From contig NZ_JAQZBC010000011.1 of assembly GCF_029239295.1 (NCBI RefSeq), positions 116,722 to 180,721 on the forward strand: a stretch of DNA of 64,000 bases. The letters are read 5' to 3'. The notes below the pieces were generated by a model. It was not told the DNA's origin and searched no databases. It was given only the letters and a program-made list of their open reading frames with translations. Below are positions 7,762-15,874 of this stretch, in pieces; positions within the stretch are counted from its first letter, which is position 1, and every line of letters begins with the position of its first letter. The translations under genes and the position numbers were made by a program. The DNA is from Sphingomonas sp. Lineage in GTDB: Bacteria > Pseudomonadota > Alphaproteobacteria > Sphingomonadales > Sphingomonadaceae.

Positions 7762-10700
7762 ATGCGGTTGCGTTCCTGGCTGCTCATGAGCGGCGCCCTG
7801 CTCACTACCGCTCCCGCGGCATCCTTCGCTCAAGTGGTTGATACAAACGCTCCACCGGCTGGCACGGTGCCTGCGCCTGCGCCGTCCGTCACGCCGCCGC
7901 AGTCGACGGCGGTACAGCCCCCGCTCGACGAACAGACGGCCGCCGACATCATCGTGACCGGCTCTCTTATACGCGGGCAACGGGAGGACTCCGCCCTTCC
8001 CGTAGACGTTATTACCGCCGGCGAGCTTCAGCGTCAGGGCAGCCCCAGCGTGGTGGAGCTGCTGAAGGCGCTGCCAGTCGCCAACGGCACGCTCGGCGAT
8101 TCCAATCAGTTCGACAATCGCAGTCAAGGCGCTGAAGGCATTGCCAGCATTAACCTGCGTGGGCTCGGCCCTTCGCGTACCCTGGTCCTTCTGAACAGCC
8201 GTCGCCTGGTACGCGCAGGAAACGGCGTTCCGACGGTGGACGTGAACCTGCTGCCGCTCGCGGCGATCGGACGTATCGACATCCTGAAGGACGGTGCGGC
8301 AGCGACCTACGGCTCGGATGCAATCGCTGGCGTGGTCAACTTCATCACCAATCGGTCGCTTAAAGGCTTGGTGGTGAGCGGCGATTACAAGGGCATCAAG
8401 GGCTCCAACGGTGACTGGACCGCCAGCGCGGCCTTCGGACACAATCAAAACGGCCTGCGTGTGTTGGCTTCGTTCGGATATCAGCACCGCAGCGAGCTTC
8501 TCGTCACCGACCGTGATTTCGCGATCGGCTCATACACCAACAACCCCGAGAATGGCTTCACCCAGAGCGGCAACCCCGGCGTGTTCCTGCCGGTGTTCGG
8601 TAATGGAGCGCCAGCCGCCGGTCTTCGTCTCGACGCGGGCTGCGTCCCGCTGGGAGGCATTGCGCTCGCCAACAACGGGGTCGCCAATCAGCGCTGCGCA
8701 AACCAGTATCTGGGCTTCAATGCACTGACTGATACCGAGAACCGCCTACAGGCCTATATTGAGGTGGGCGTCGACCTGACACCCGATATAGAGCTGGAGG
8801 TGTCCGCGCTCTACGGCTGGTCGGAAGTTCCGCATCAGCGCAGCTCGCCTTCGTATACCATCCTACAGCGACCATCAGCCTACACGCTGCCCGGCAGCTT
8901 CGGCCCGACGGCACAGGCCGGGTTCTTTGTACCGGCGAGCAACCCGGGCTACGCGGCCTACGCCGCAGCGAACCCTGGTGCACTGCCGACCACCGTGGCA
9001 GGCATTCCGGTCGCTGGCGCGACCTTCCCAGCACTATTATTTCGACCGTTCCTTCTGGGGGGCGCCAATGGCGTCGACAGTTCGGGCTGGCGTGAGTCAG
9101 AGTCGATCCGCTTCACCGGTGCTCTGACCGGCGCGCTGAGCGACGCCCTCAACTTCGACGTGTCCGGCATGTATCATCGCTACACGCGCCAGACGATGAA
9201 CCTGGATACGATCGTCGACCGGGTGCAACTGGGTCTGCGTGGCTTTGGCGGGCCGGACTGCAACCGCGTCAGCGGCGCGGCAGGCACTGGCGGCTGTCAG
9301 TTCCTGAACCCGTTCAGCAACGCGATCGATGGCAATGCCGTTACCGGCGCGGCCAACCCAGGCTACAATGCCGCGGTTGCGAATCCGCCGGAACTATCAC
9401 GCTGGCTTTACGAGCAGTCCCGCAGCACCTTCACGACACAGCTGTTCGTTGCGGAGGCATCGATCAGCGGTCGCACACCGATAACGCTTCCCGGTGGGGA
9501 CGTCGCGTTCGCGGTTGGCGGGCAGTATCGCCGCGATTCCTATGATTCCGCCTATGGCGCCTTCAACAACCTGGATGTCACGCCGTGTCTCGATACCCCG
9601 GTCACGGGTAATCTGAACTGCTCGCCGCAGCCGGGACCATTGGCCTATCTCGGATCCAGCCGCCCGCTGTCGGTTACCGGTGACGTATACGCGCTGTTCG
9701 CCGAGGTGCGTGCGCCCATCTTCGATACGCTCGACCTCCAGCTTGCCGCGCGATACGAAGACTATGGTGGCGGTGTCGGATCGACCTTCAACCCGAAGGC
9801 GACCCTGCGCTGGCAAACTACCGACTGGTTAGCCTTGCGCGGGTCGGTCGGAACGACCTTCCGCGGGCCGCCCGACACGCTGCTCCAAGACGGCTTCGTC
9901 ACGTCGCTGCAAGTGATCGGCAGCTCCTCGCGCGCCGTACGCGTCTACAACAATGCCAATTTGCGCCCTGAGAAGGCGACGAACTACTCGGCCGGCGCCA
10001 TCATCAAGACGGGGGGCCTTAGTCTCAGCGTAGATTATTTCCGCTACGAATTGACCGACCTGATCGGCGCCGATCCTGTTTCCGGAATGACGAACGCCCT
10101 ATTTGGGGCGAACGGATCGGCGAACTGCAATAATCCCGCGTTCGCCGCCCTCCAAGCACGATTCACGTTCGACGGCGCGTGCGGCATCAACAATGTCGCG
10201 AGGCTCGACACCTTCTATTTGAATGGCGCGAAGGTTACGAACTCGGGCCTGGATTTCTTGGCAAGTTACGATCAGGAGGACGTTCTCGGCGGGCGCCTCG
10301 GTCTGGGTGTCACTGCCACTTACGTCATCGACTATGAGACCAGCGATCAGGTGGTCGAAGGCGTCCTGGTGCAGCCGGCCTTCAATGCCGTGGGCAAGCT
10401 CAACTACCAGACCAGCGCCTATCCGATCCCCCGCTGGCGCGGGCAAGCATATGCTCAGTTCGGCGTAGACCGGATCGACGCGCGTTTCACCTTCAACTAT
10501 GTCGACAGCTACGTCGATCAGCGGGCATCACCTTTCGCGCCGCGGCGCGAACTGCCGGGAGCCCCCGTCATTGCCCGCGGACAGCGGATTTCCGACTGGG
10601 CGACAGTTGATTTCACGCTCCGAGTAGAGCCGATCGACGGCACCACGGTCAGCTTTTCAATGCTGAACATCACCGATCGCGATCCGAGCTTCGCGCGGCT

Positions 10701-10776
10701 CGACCTCAATTACGATCCGTTCACGGGCAATGCGCTTGGCCGTCAGTGGAAGGTTGGGGTCACCAAGAAGTTCTGA
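7762..10776 (+). CDS. TonB-dependent receptor, large sphingomonad type
   Basis: The 1004-residue outer-membrane receptor has a signal peptide (residues 1-24, ending ASFAQ), a Pro-rich linker, a plug domain beginning ADIIVTGSLIRG and carrying the NLRGLGPSRTLVLLNSRR and DILKDGAAATYGSDAIAGVVNF blocks, then a long beta barrel ending WKVGVTKKF with the expected C-terminal Phe. Such receptors import substrates too large or scarce for porins using TonB energy. The neighbouring symporter and degradation genes suggest an organic catabolic substrate, not iron. AAGGAG lies ten bases before the ATG. Confidence 0.93.
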   Translation: MRLRSWLLMSGALLTTAPAASFAQVVDTNAPPAGTVPAPAPSVTPPQSTAVQPPLDEQTAADIIVTGSLIRGQREDSALPVDVITAGELQRQGSPSVVELLKALPVANGTLGDSNQFDNRSQGAEGIASINLRGLGPSRTLVLLNSRRLVRAGNGVPTVDVNLLPLAAIGRIDILKDGAAATYGSDAIAGVVNFITNRSLKGLVVSGDYKGIKGSNGDWTASAAFGHNQNGLRVLASFGYQHRSELLVTDRDFAIGSYTNNPENGFTQSGNPGVFLPVFGNGAPAAGLRLDAGCVPLGGIALANNGVANQRCANQYLGFNALTDTENRLQAYIEVGVDLTPDIELEVSALYGWSEVPHQRSSPSYTILQRPSAYTLPGSFGPTAQAGFFVPASNPGYAAYAAANPGALPTTVAGIPVAGATFPALLFRPFLLGGANGVDSSGWRESESIRFTGALTGALSDALNFDVSGMYHRYTRQTMNLDTIVDRVQLGLRGFGGPDCNRVSGAAGTGGCQFLNPFSNAIDGNAVTGAANPGYNAAVANPPELSRWLYEQSRSTFTTQLFVAEASISGRTPITLPGGDVAFAVGGQYRRDSYDSAYGAFNNLDVTPCLDTPVTGNLNCSPQPGPLAYLGSSRPLSVTGDVYALFAEVRAPIFDTLDLQLAARYEDYGGGVGSTFNPKATLRWQTTDWLALRGSVGTTFRGPPDTLLQDGFVTSLQVIGSSSRAVRVYNNANLRPEKATNYSAGAIIKTGGLSLSVDYFRYELTDLIGADPVSGMTNALFGANGSANCNNPAFAALQARFTFDGACGINNVARLDTFYLNGAKVTNSGLDFLASYDQEDVLGGRLGLGVTATYVIDYETSDQVVEGVLVQPAFNAVGKLNYQTSAYPIPRWRGQAYAQFGVDRIDARFTFNYVDSYVDQRASPFAPRRELPGAPVIARGQRISDWATVDFTLRVEPIDGTTVSFSMLNITDRDPSFARLDLNYDPFTGNALGRQWKVGVTKKF

Positions 10777-10783
10777 TCCAAGT

Positions 10784-10810
10784 CTCGGGCGCGGTTATGC
10801 CGCGCCCGAG
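10784..10810. terminator. Bidirectional terminator between the receptor and TetR genes
   Basis: CTCGGGCGCGG and CCGCGCCCGAG form a perfect eleven-base stem with a TTATG loop. It lies eight bases after the receptor stop and covers the stop codon of the convergent TetR gene, so it can serve both transcripts. Confidence 0.7.
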
Positions 10811-12036
10811 GCATCAGGCAGCAAACCATGCGCGAAGATCTCGGCGTAGATCGAGGTGGCCCGCACGTGCCCGGCACGTGCAGCCCAATCCTGCAGATCC
10901 ACCGCTCGATTCAGCATCGACATCGCCATTTGGCTCGCGATCAACGGATCGACTGCATGGAGCGAACCTTCAGTGATCCCATCGATAATCACGCCGGCAA
11001 AACGAAGAGCGATGGTATTGGACTGGCCGATAACCTCGCCGCGGTGCGTCGCCGGCAACGTCGCAAGTGCCGTCGTGCGCATCAGCGGGCCATCACCGGA
11101 GAACTGCACTTCAATGAGGGCGGTCATCGCGCGTGAGAGCTGGTCCCACATATTGCCGCCGGCCGCTTTTGCGTCGTCCAGCGCACGCGCAATCGTATCG
11201 TAGCTACGCCGGAAGCAAGCGAGCACCAGATCGTCCTTGCCCTCTAAATGATGGTAAAAGCTACCCTTTGTAACGCGCAGTTCGGCTGCAATACGATCGA
11301 CCGACGCGCCGCGGTATCCATCGCGATTGATCAGGCGAGTTGCGGCCCGCAGAAACGCGTCGATGTCGACGTCGGGCCGTGGCTCGGTCGCCTCTTTCGA
11401 GAAGGACATATAGATCAGCGGACTGTCCTTCGGTGCGACGCCGCGTTCCCAAAATTCGAACATGCGGCGCTGGACCCGGTCGAAATCCTCAATTGCGTGA
11501 AAGCGAAGCCAGACGGGCAGCCAGAGGACCCCTTCCATGACGACGTGCGCGCGAGCAATGTTGGCCGCCAGCTCCTCCGTTCGGCCCGCTGGGCCGAACC
11601 ATTCGCGCATGCCGCGAAGCACCGACTGGTACAGCTCCGTCGCCTCGGTGCGATAGGGTTCGGGAAGCGAACTCATCCCGGTCAACACCGTCATCGGCCG
11701 CTCTTCCCCGGTGCGTATTCCCCGTTGAGAGGCGAAGACGAGGTGGAGATAATGCGCCAGACGCGCTCGAGGATCGGGGCGTGCCGCAGCTTCGGCAACC
11801 TTGTCGGCGATCCGCCCGAGCGTTTCCATATAAGCGGCGTGGGCCAGCATCTCCTTGCGCTTGAAATAATAGGCAAGGCTGTTCTGGTTCATGTCCACCA
11901 GCGCAGCAACGTTCGCGAACGTCATGCCCTTCAGCCCGTGCTGATTGATCAAGGTCGCGGCAGCATCAATCAGACGGTCACGACGCGCCTTGAACTTGGC
12001 GGTCTTGCTGTCGGGGACGTCGGTCGCATTCATCAT
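10795..12036 (-). CDS. Tandem-domain TetR/AcrR regulator (two TetR modules in one chain)
   Basis: This 413-residue protein is twice the usual TetR length. Two complete DNA-binding domains are visible: residues 18-64 (RDRLIDAAATLINQHGLKG, recognition helix NQNSLAYYFKRKEM) and about 223-270 (FLRAATRLINRDGYRG, recognition helix TKGSFYHHLEGKDDL). Each is followed by a helical ligand-binding region. A single chain with two TetR modules would behave like a covalent dimer or bind two operators. It is divergent from the SDR/monooxygenase genes across about 110 bases, the usual layout for a local repressor. The start is set at the ATG pair (12036 or 12033); a GTG at 12051 is less likely. Confidence 0.88.
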   Translation of the reverse strand: MMNATDVPDSKTAKFKARRDRLIDAAATLINQHGLKGMTFANVAALVDMNQNSLAYYFKRKEMLAHAAYMETLGRIADKVAEAAARPDPRARLAHYLHLVFASQRGIRTGEERPMTVLTGMSSLPEPYRTEATELYQSVLRGMREWFGPAGRTEELAANIARAHVVMEGVLWLPVWLRFHAIEDFDRVQRRMFEFWERGVAPKDSPLIYMSFSKEATEPRPDVDIDAFLRAATRLINRDGYRGASVDRIAAELRVTKGSFYHHLEGKDDLVLACFRRSYDTIARALDDAKAAGGNMWDQLSRAMTALIEVQFSGDGPLMRTTALATLPATHRGEVIGQSNTIALRFAGVIIDGITEGSLHAVDPLIASQMAMSMLNRAVDLQDWAARAGHVRATSIYAEIFAHGLLPDASGAA

Positions 12037-12146
12037 AACTATCGTTAACACAAACCCACTGAGCCGTCATTCCAAGGCGATTGTGCTTGTCGCCGAGCTA
12101 TGCCAAACAGCAGGAATAAAGAAACCGGTATGGTGGAGAGGGTGGC

Positions 12147-12974
12147 ATGCAGAACGAGTGGAACGGGTCGGTCGTAATTGTGACCGGGGCGGCGTCGGGG
12201 ATTGGGCGCGCCAGCGTGCGAGCCTTCGCCGAGGCGGGCGCGAAAGTTATCGCGAGCGACATTGCCGAGGGTGTCGACACGCTCGCCACCGAAATTGCTG
12301 ACGGAATGTGCAAGGCCCTTCGTGGCGACGCAGGCAATGAAGCGCATGTGCGCGAACTAGTCGCAGAGGCTGAGCGCCACGGCGTGCTACGCGGTTTCTT
12401 CGCCAACGCAGGCATTACTGGCGGCCCCGCACCGGTGAGCGAAGCCGATCCCGAACTATGGCTGACGGTGCTACGGGTAAACCTCGTCGGCCCCGCGCTC
12501 GCGATCAAGCACGCGGCTCCAGTGATGGCACGGAACGGAGCAGGTGCGATAACCTGCACTGCGTCGGTAGCAGGGCTTCGCGCGGGCGCAGGGCCGGCAG
12601 CCTATTCCGCGTCCAAGGCGGGCCTGATCAATCTCGTCCAGGTGTCCGCGCTCGAGCTGGCCGGCACCAATGTCCGCGTCAACGCAATTTGCCCCGGCCT
12701 GATCGAGACCAACATGACCCAAAAGTACATCGATCAGGCACGCGCCGCGGGGTTGGGCAAGATGGTCGGGGCCACCAATCCCCTTCGCCGCCCAGGCCAG
12801 CCGGAAGAGGTCGCCGGCCTTGCGATGTTCCTCACCTCGCAGGCTGCCTCATTCGTCAATGGACAGGCAATTGCCATCGACGGCGGCCTTTCCGCCAGCC
12901 ACCCGACAACGCCGCGCACTGCCGCGGGCCAGGCGCTAGCGGCTACCGCCGCGTCCCGGGCTACCAACAATTAA
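12147..12974 (+). CDS. Short-chain dehydrogenase/reductase (classical SDR)
   Basis: The 275-residue NAD(P)-dependent oxidoreductase has the TGAASGIG cofactor motif (residues 13-20), FANAG (85-89), catalytic Ser140, and the YSASK catalytic pair Tyr153/Lys157. The late GQAIAIDGGLSASHP segment is typical of the family. Asp38 after the second beta strand (IASDIAEG) favours NAD over NADP. It starts at an ATG preceded by GGAGAGGG, is divergent from the tandem TetR regulator, and is 61 bases upstream of the monooxygenase. The likely role is oxidation of a secondary alcohol to the ketone that the monooxygenase then attacks; the substrate is unknown. Confidence 0.92.
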   Translation: MQNEWNGSVVIVTGAASGIGRASVRAFAEAGAKVIASDIAEGVDTLATEIADGMCKALRGDAGNEAHVRELVAEAERHGVLRGFFANAGITGGPAPVSEADPELWLTVLRVNLVGPALAIKHAAPVMARNGAGAITCTASVAGLRAGAGPAAYSASKAGLINLVQVSALELAGTNVRVNAICPGLIETNMTQKYIDQARAAGLGKMVGATNPLRRPGQPEEVAGLAMFLTSQAASFVNGQAIAIDGGLSASHPTTPRTAAGQALAATAASRATNN

Positions 12975-13035
12975 GCAGACTAAAGACATCGGTATGTCGG
13001 GCGAGAGCGCTGCGGCGCGCGACGGGAGCAATGGA

Positions 13036-14547
13036 ATGGATGAGATCGGAATTGACGTTGTTGTTGTTGGCGCTGGCCTGTCGGGGATCAGCGGCGCGGC
13101 ATGGCTGGCAATGAAACTACCGAGCAAAAGCTACGTGGTGCTCGAGGGTCGAGATGACATTGGAGGAACGTGGGACTTGTTCCGCTATCCGGGCATCCGC
13201 TCGGACAGCGACATGCATACGCTGGGCTTCTCCTTCTTCCCCTGGAGAGACAAGGACGCGATCGCGGCCGGCGGCAAGATCAAGGATTACATTGGCGAGG
13301 CGATCGATCGCTTTGGCATCCGGCAGCGCCTGCGGCTCGGCCACCGCGTGATCAGTGCCGACTGGTGCAGCGAGCGCGCGCGCTGGCGTGTTTGCGCGGA
13401 GCAGAAGGATGGCACGCGCGTGAACTTCGTCGCACGCTACCTGTATATGGGCTCCGGCTATTACGATTATACGGAGGGCCACAATCCCGTGTTTGAGGGC
13501 CAGGAGGATTTTACCGGCCAAGTCGTTCATCCACAATTCTGGCCCGAAAACCTCGATTATGCGGGCAAGAAGGTCCTGGTGATCGGATCGGGGGCCACGG
13601 CCGTCACGCTGATCCCGACGATGGCGCAGACGGCGGAGCACGTGACCATGCTTCAGCGCTCGCCAAGCTACATCGTCGCCCGCCCGGGCCGCGATAAGGA
13701 AGCGAACCGTTTGAAAGCCTTGTTGCCCGCCAATGTCGCGGGTGCGGCCGTACGCTGGAAGAATGTCCTGACGTCCCGCAAGATGCGTCAGCGAATGATG
13801 AAGGACCCAACCAAGGCCCGGCCGATGCTGATCGGCATGGCCAAGGCGTCGCTGCCGCAGGGCTACGACATGACGCACTTCACCCCCAAGCATCAGCCGT
13901 GGGAACAGCGCATTTGCCTTGCGCCCGACGGTGACTTCTACCGGGCGATCCACCGCGGCAAAGCCTCGGTCGTTACCGATACGGTCGAGCGCTTCGTGCC
14001 CGAGGGCGTGAAGCTGGCATCGGGACGCGTCCTCGAGGCTGACATCGTCGTCACTGCGACCGGGCTGAAGCTGCTACGCGGCGGCGGCGTGCAATTGCGA
14101 GTGGATGGCGAGCCGATCAACCTGAAGGATACGGTGATCTACAAGGGGGCGATGTATTCCAACATTCCCAACTTCAGCCTCGTCTTCGGATACACCGGCT
14201 CATCGTGGACACTCAAGGCGGACCTGGCCGCCCGCTATATGGTGCGAGTATTGAAAGAGCTTGATCGCCGGGGAGCCGACATCGCAGTGCCGGCGGCAGA
14301 CGTTGCATCGATGAAAACCACGTGGATGCAGACCTTCACGTCTGGCTATGTCGTCCGCGCGCGAGAAGACATGCCGCGACAAGGCGTTGAGCACCCGTGG
14401 CAAGTTCATCAGGATTACGTCACCGATCGCCGGATCATGCTGAAGGAGCCGGTCGCCGACGGCGTCCTCCGCCTCGTTAAAGTGGGGGAGCCGTGGCAGG
14501 TAAAGGGCGGCGCGGCTGCTCCGGGTAAGATCTCATCTGTCGGTTGA
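13036..14547 (+). CDS. Flavin-containing monooxygenase, Baeyer-Villiger type
   Basis: The 503-residue enzyme has two Rossmann motifs, GAGLSG (residues 12-17, FAD) and GSGATA (184-189, NADPH). Between them is FTGQVVHPQFWP (159-170), matching the FxGxxxHxxxW(P/D) fingerprint of Baeyer-Villiger monooxygenases. Such enzymes insert oxygen beside a carbonyl, giving an ester or lactone. RYPGIRSDSDMHTLGFSF near residue 50 is also conserved. I chose the ATG at 13036 because GGGAG lies seven bases upstream; the ATG at 12994 would add 14 residues with no good ribosome site. It follows the SDR and converges on a hydrolase gene. Confidence 0.88.
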   Translation: MDEIGIDVVVVGAGLSGISGAAWLAMKLPSKSYVVLEGRDDIGGTWDLFRYPGIRSDSDMHTLGFSFFPWRDKDAIAAGGKIKDYIGEAIDRFGIRQRLRLGHRVISADWCSERARWRVCAEQKDGTRVNFVARYLYMGSGYYDYTEGHNPVFEGQEDFTGQVVHPQFWPENLDYAGKKVLVIGSGATAVTLIPTMAQTAEHVTMLQRSPSYIVARPGRDKEANRLKALLPANVAGAAVRWKNVLTSRKMRQRMMKDPTKARPMLIGMAKASLPQGYDMTHFTPKHQPWEQRICLAPDGDFYRAIHRGKASVVTDTVERFVPEGVKLASGRVLEADIVVTATGLKLLRGGGVQLRVDGEPINLKDTVIYKGAMYSNIPNFSLVFGYTGSSWTLKADLAARYMVRVLKELDRRGADIAVPAADVASMKTTWMQTFTSGYVVRAREDMPRQGVEHPWQVHQDYVTDRRIMLKEPVADGVLRLVKVGEPWQVKGGAAAPGKISSVG

Positions 14548-14556
14548 GAGCGTACG

Positions 14557-14577
14557 GGCCGCCGCATCGCGGCGGCC
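14557..14577. terminator. Terminator between convergent monooxygenase and hydrolase genes
   Basis: GGCCGCCGC and GCGGCGGCC form a perfect nine-base stem with an ATC loop, placed between two convergent stop codons. Confidence 0.6.
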
Positions 14578-14578
14578 G

Positions 14579-15781
14579 TCACTCCAGCGCAGAGTAGACC
14601 ATCGTGCGGAAGTCGCGCCGCACGGGAATGGTAGGAACCGGCATCTGCTGCGTCATCAAGATCGCGTGAATTCGCTCTACCGGATCGATGAAGAACTGAG
14701 TCGAATAGATCCCGCTCCAAAAATACTCGCCTGCCGACCCCGGCATCATAGTACGTGCCGGATCAATCGTCACTGCAACACCTAAGCCGAAGCCGGTTCC
14801 ACCCGATCCGGCATCAGCAATGGGTGCCCGGGCAAACTGGGCAAGATCATTGCCGCCGGGCAAGTGATTGCGGGTCATCAGCTCGATCGTCTTTCGCCCG
14901 ATCACACGGGCACCGTCCAAAGTTCCGCCAGCCAGCATCATGGCGCAGAAGCGGTGATAATCCGAAATGGTCGAAAGGAGCCCGCCGCCGCCCATTTTGA
15001 AGAGCGGCTCGCGCGTCGCCCGCCCGTCGATCGCGCGATCGATCACCTTCGCCCCGGCCGGCGTCATCATCCACGCGTCGGTCAGCCGTTCGACTTTGTC
15101 GGGCGGGCAGTAGAAGAAGGTGTCGTCCATTTTGAGCGGCTTCAGGATGCGACGACGGAAAACCTCGTCCAGCGGCACACCTTCGATGCGGGCGACCACA
15201 ATCCCCAGCACATCGGTAGAGACGGAGTAGTTCCACGCCGTGCCGGGCGCAAACTCCAGCGGCAATGCGGCAAGCGCGGCCACTAAGGCGTCGTCATCCC
15301 TTTCGCCGCCGGGCGCTAGTATCTTTTCCGCGCGATAGGCGGCGTCGACGTTGGTGCGATTGAGAAAGCCGTAGGTAAGACCCGATGTGTGTCGCAGCAG
15401 ATCGATCATCCGCATTGGCGGCGCCGAGCGCGTTGCCCAAGGCGCGCCGCCACCGCCGCTTTCGAACACGCGCAGCTTGGCGAACTCGGGGATAACCGTG
15501 GAGACCGTATCGTCGAGCGCTACGCGTCCCTCCTCCACCAGTGCCATGAACGCGACCGCGGTCAGAGGTTTGGTCATGGAGGCAATTCGGAAGATCGCGT
15601 CGTCAGCTAACGGCGTGCCGTCCGCCCGCGCCGCCCCCGCGCTTGAGCGATGCACCACCCGCCCCTCCCGCGCGACCAGGATCTGCACATTGGGCAGAGC
15701 GCCCTTTTCGACATACCGTGTTCGGAAGTGCGCCGCCCCCTGCTCCAACCTTGACTGGTCGAATCCGCCTCTCTCTTCCAT
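14579..15781 (-). CDS. Serine hydrolase of the beta-lactamase/esterase fold (class C-like)
   Basis: The 400-residue protein matches PF00144. Ser68-Met-Thr-Lys71 is the SxxK nucleophile motif in FRIASMTKPLTAVA, and Tyr185 in AWNYSVSTDVLG is the second catalytic-block tyrosine. HTSGLTYGF and MGGGGLLSTISDY are typical of EstB-like esterases. There is no signal peptide, so it is probably a cytoplasmic esterase or lactonase, not a resistance beta-lactamase. Lying between the Baeyer-Villiger enzyme and a CoA ligase, it is a good candidate for hydrolysing the ester or lactone product. It is divergent from the CoA ligase, sharing a 93-base promoter region. Confidence 0.85.
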   Translation of the reverse strand: MEERGGFDQSRLEQGAAHFRTRYVEKGALPNVQILVAREGRVVHRSSAGAARADGTPLADDAIFRIASMTKPLTAVAFMALVEEGRVALDDTVSTVIPEFAKLRVFESGGGGAPWATRSAPPMRMIDLLRHTSGLTYGFLNRTNVDAAYRAEKILAPGGERDDDALVAALAALPLEFAPGTAWNYSVSTDVLGIVVARIEGVPLDEVFRRRILKPLKMDDTFFYCPPDKVERLTDAWMMTPAGAKVIDRAIDGRATREPLFKMGGGGLLSTISDYHRFCAMMLAGGTLDGARVIGRKTIELMTRNHLPGGNDLAQFARAPIADAGSGGTGFGLGVAVTIDPARTMMPGSAGEYFWSGIYSTQFFIDPVERIHAILMTQQMPVPTIPVRRDFRTMVYSALE

Positions 15782-15811
15782 ACCGTATCCTTGATTTATT
15801 ATTATCTCTCG

Positions 15812-15840
15812 TTGACTACTCGGTCGCCTTCAGATGTAAA
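15812..15840 (+). promoter_or_regulatory. Candidate sigma-70 promoter of the CoA ligase gene
   Basis: TTGACT (15812-15817) and TGTAAA (15835-15840) are separated by 17 bases inside an AT-rich stretch between the divergent hydrolase and ligase genes. The ligase ATG follows 35 bases later. Confidence 0.5.
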
Positions 15841-15874
15841 GCCGGCAAAATTTCCGTTGAAGGAACGCGTACCG

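Noticed and set aside
7504..8487. 327-codon minus-strand frame across the symporter/receptor junction
   Set aside because: It covers a hairpin and a ribosome site of well-supported plus-strand genes, and has no recognisable protein feature.
12037..12146. TetR operator between the divergent regulator and SDR genes
   Set aside because: Only short inverted repeats (GTTAAC at 12044-12049, GGCGA/TCGCC nearby) are visible, too weak to annotate as a site.
14579..15781. Antibiotic-resistance beta-lactamase
   Set aside because: It has the SxxK fold but no signal peptide, and lies in a catabolic cluster, which fits an esterase better.
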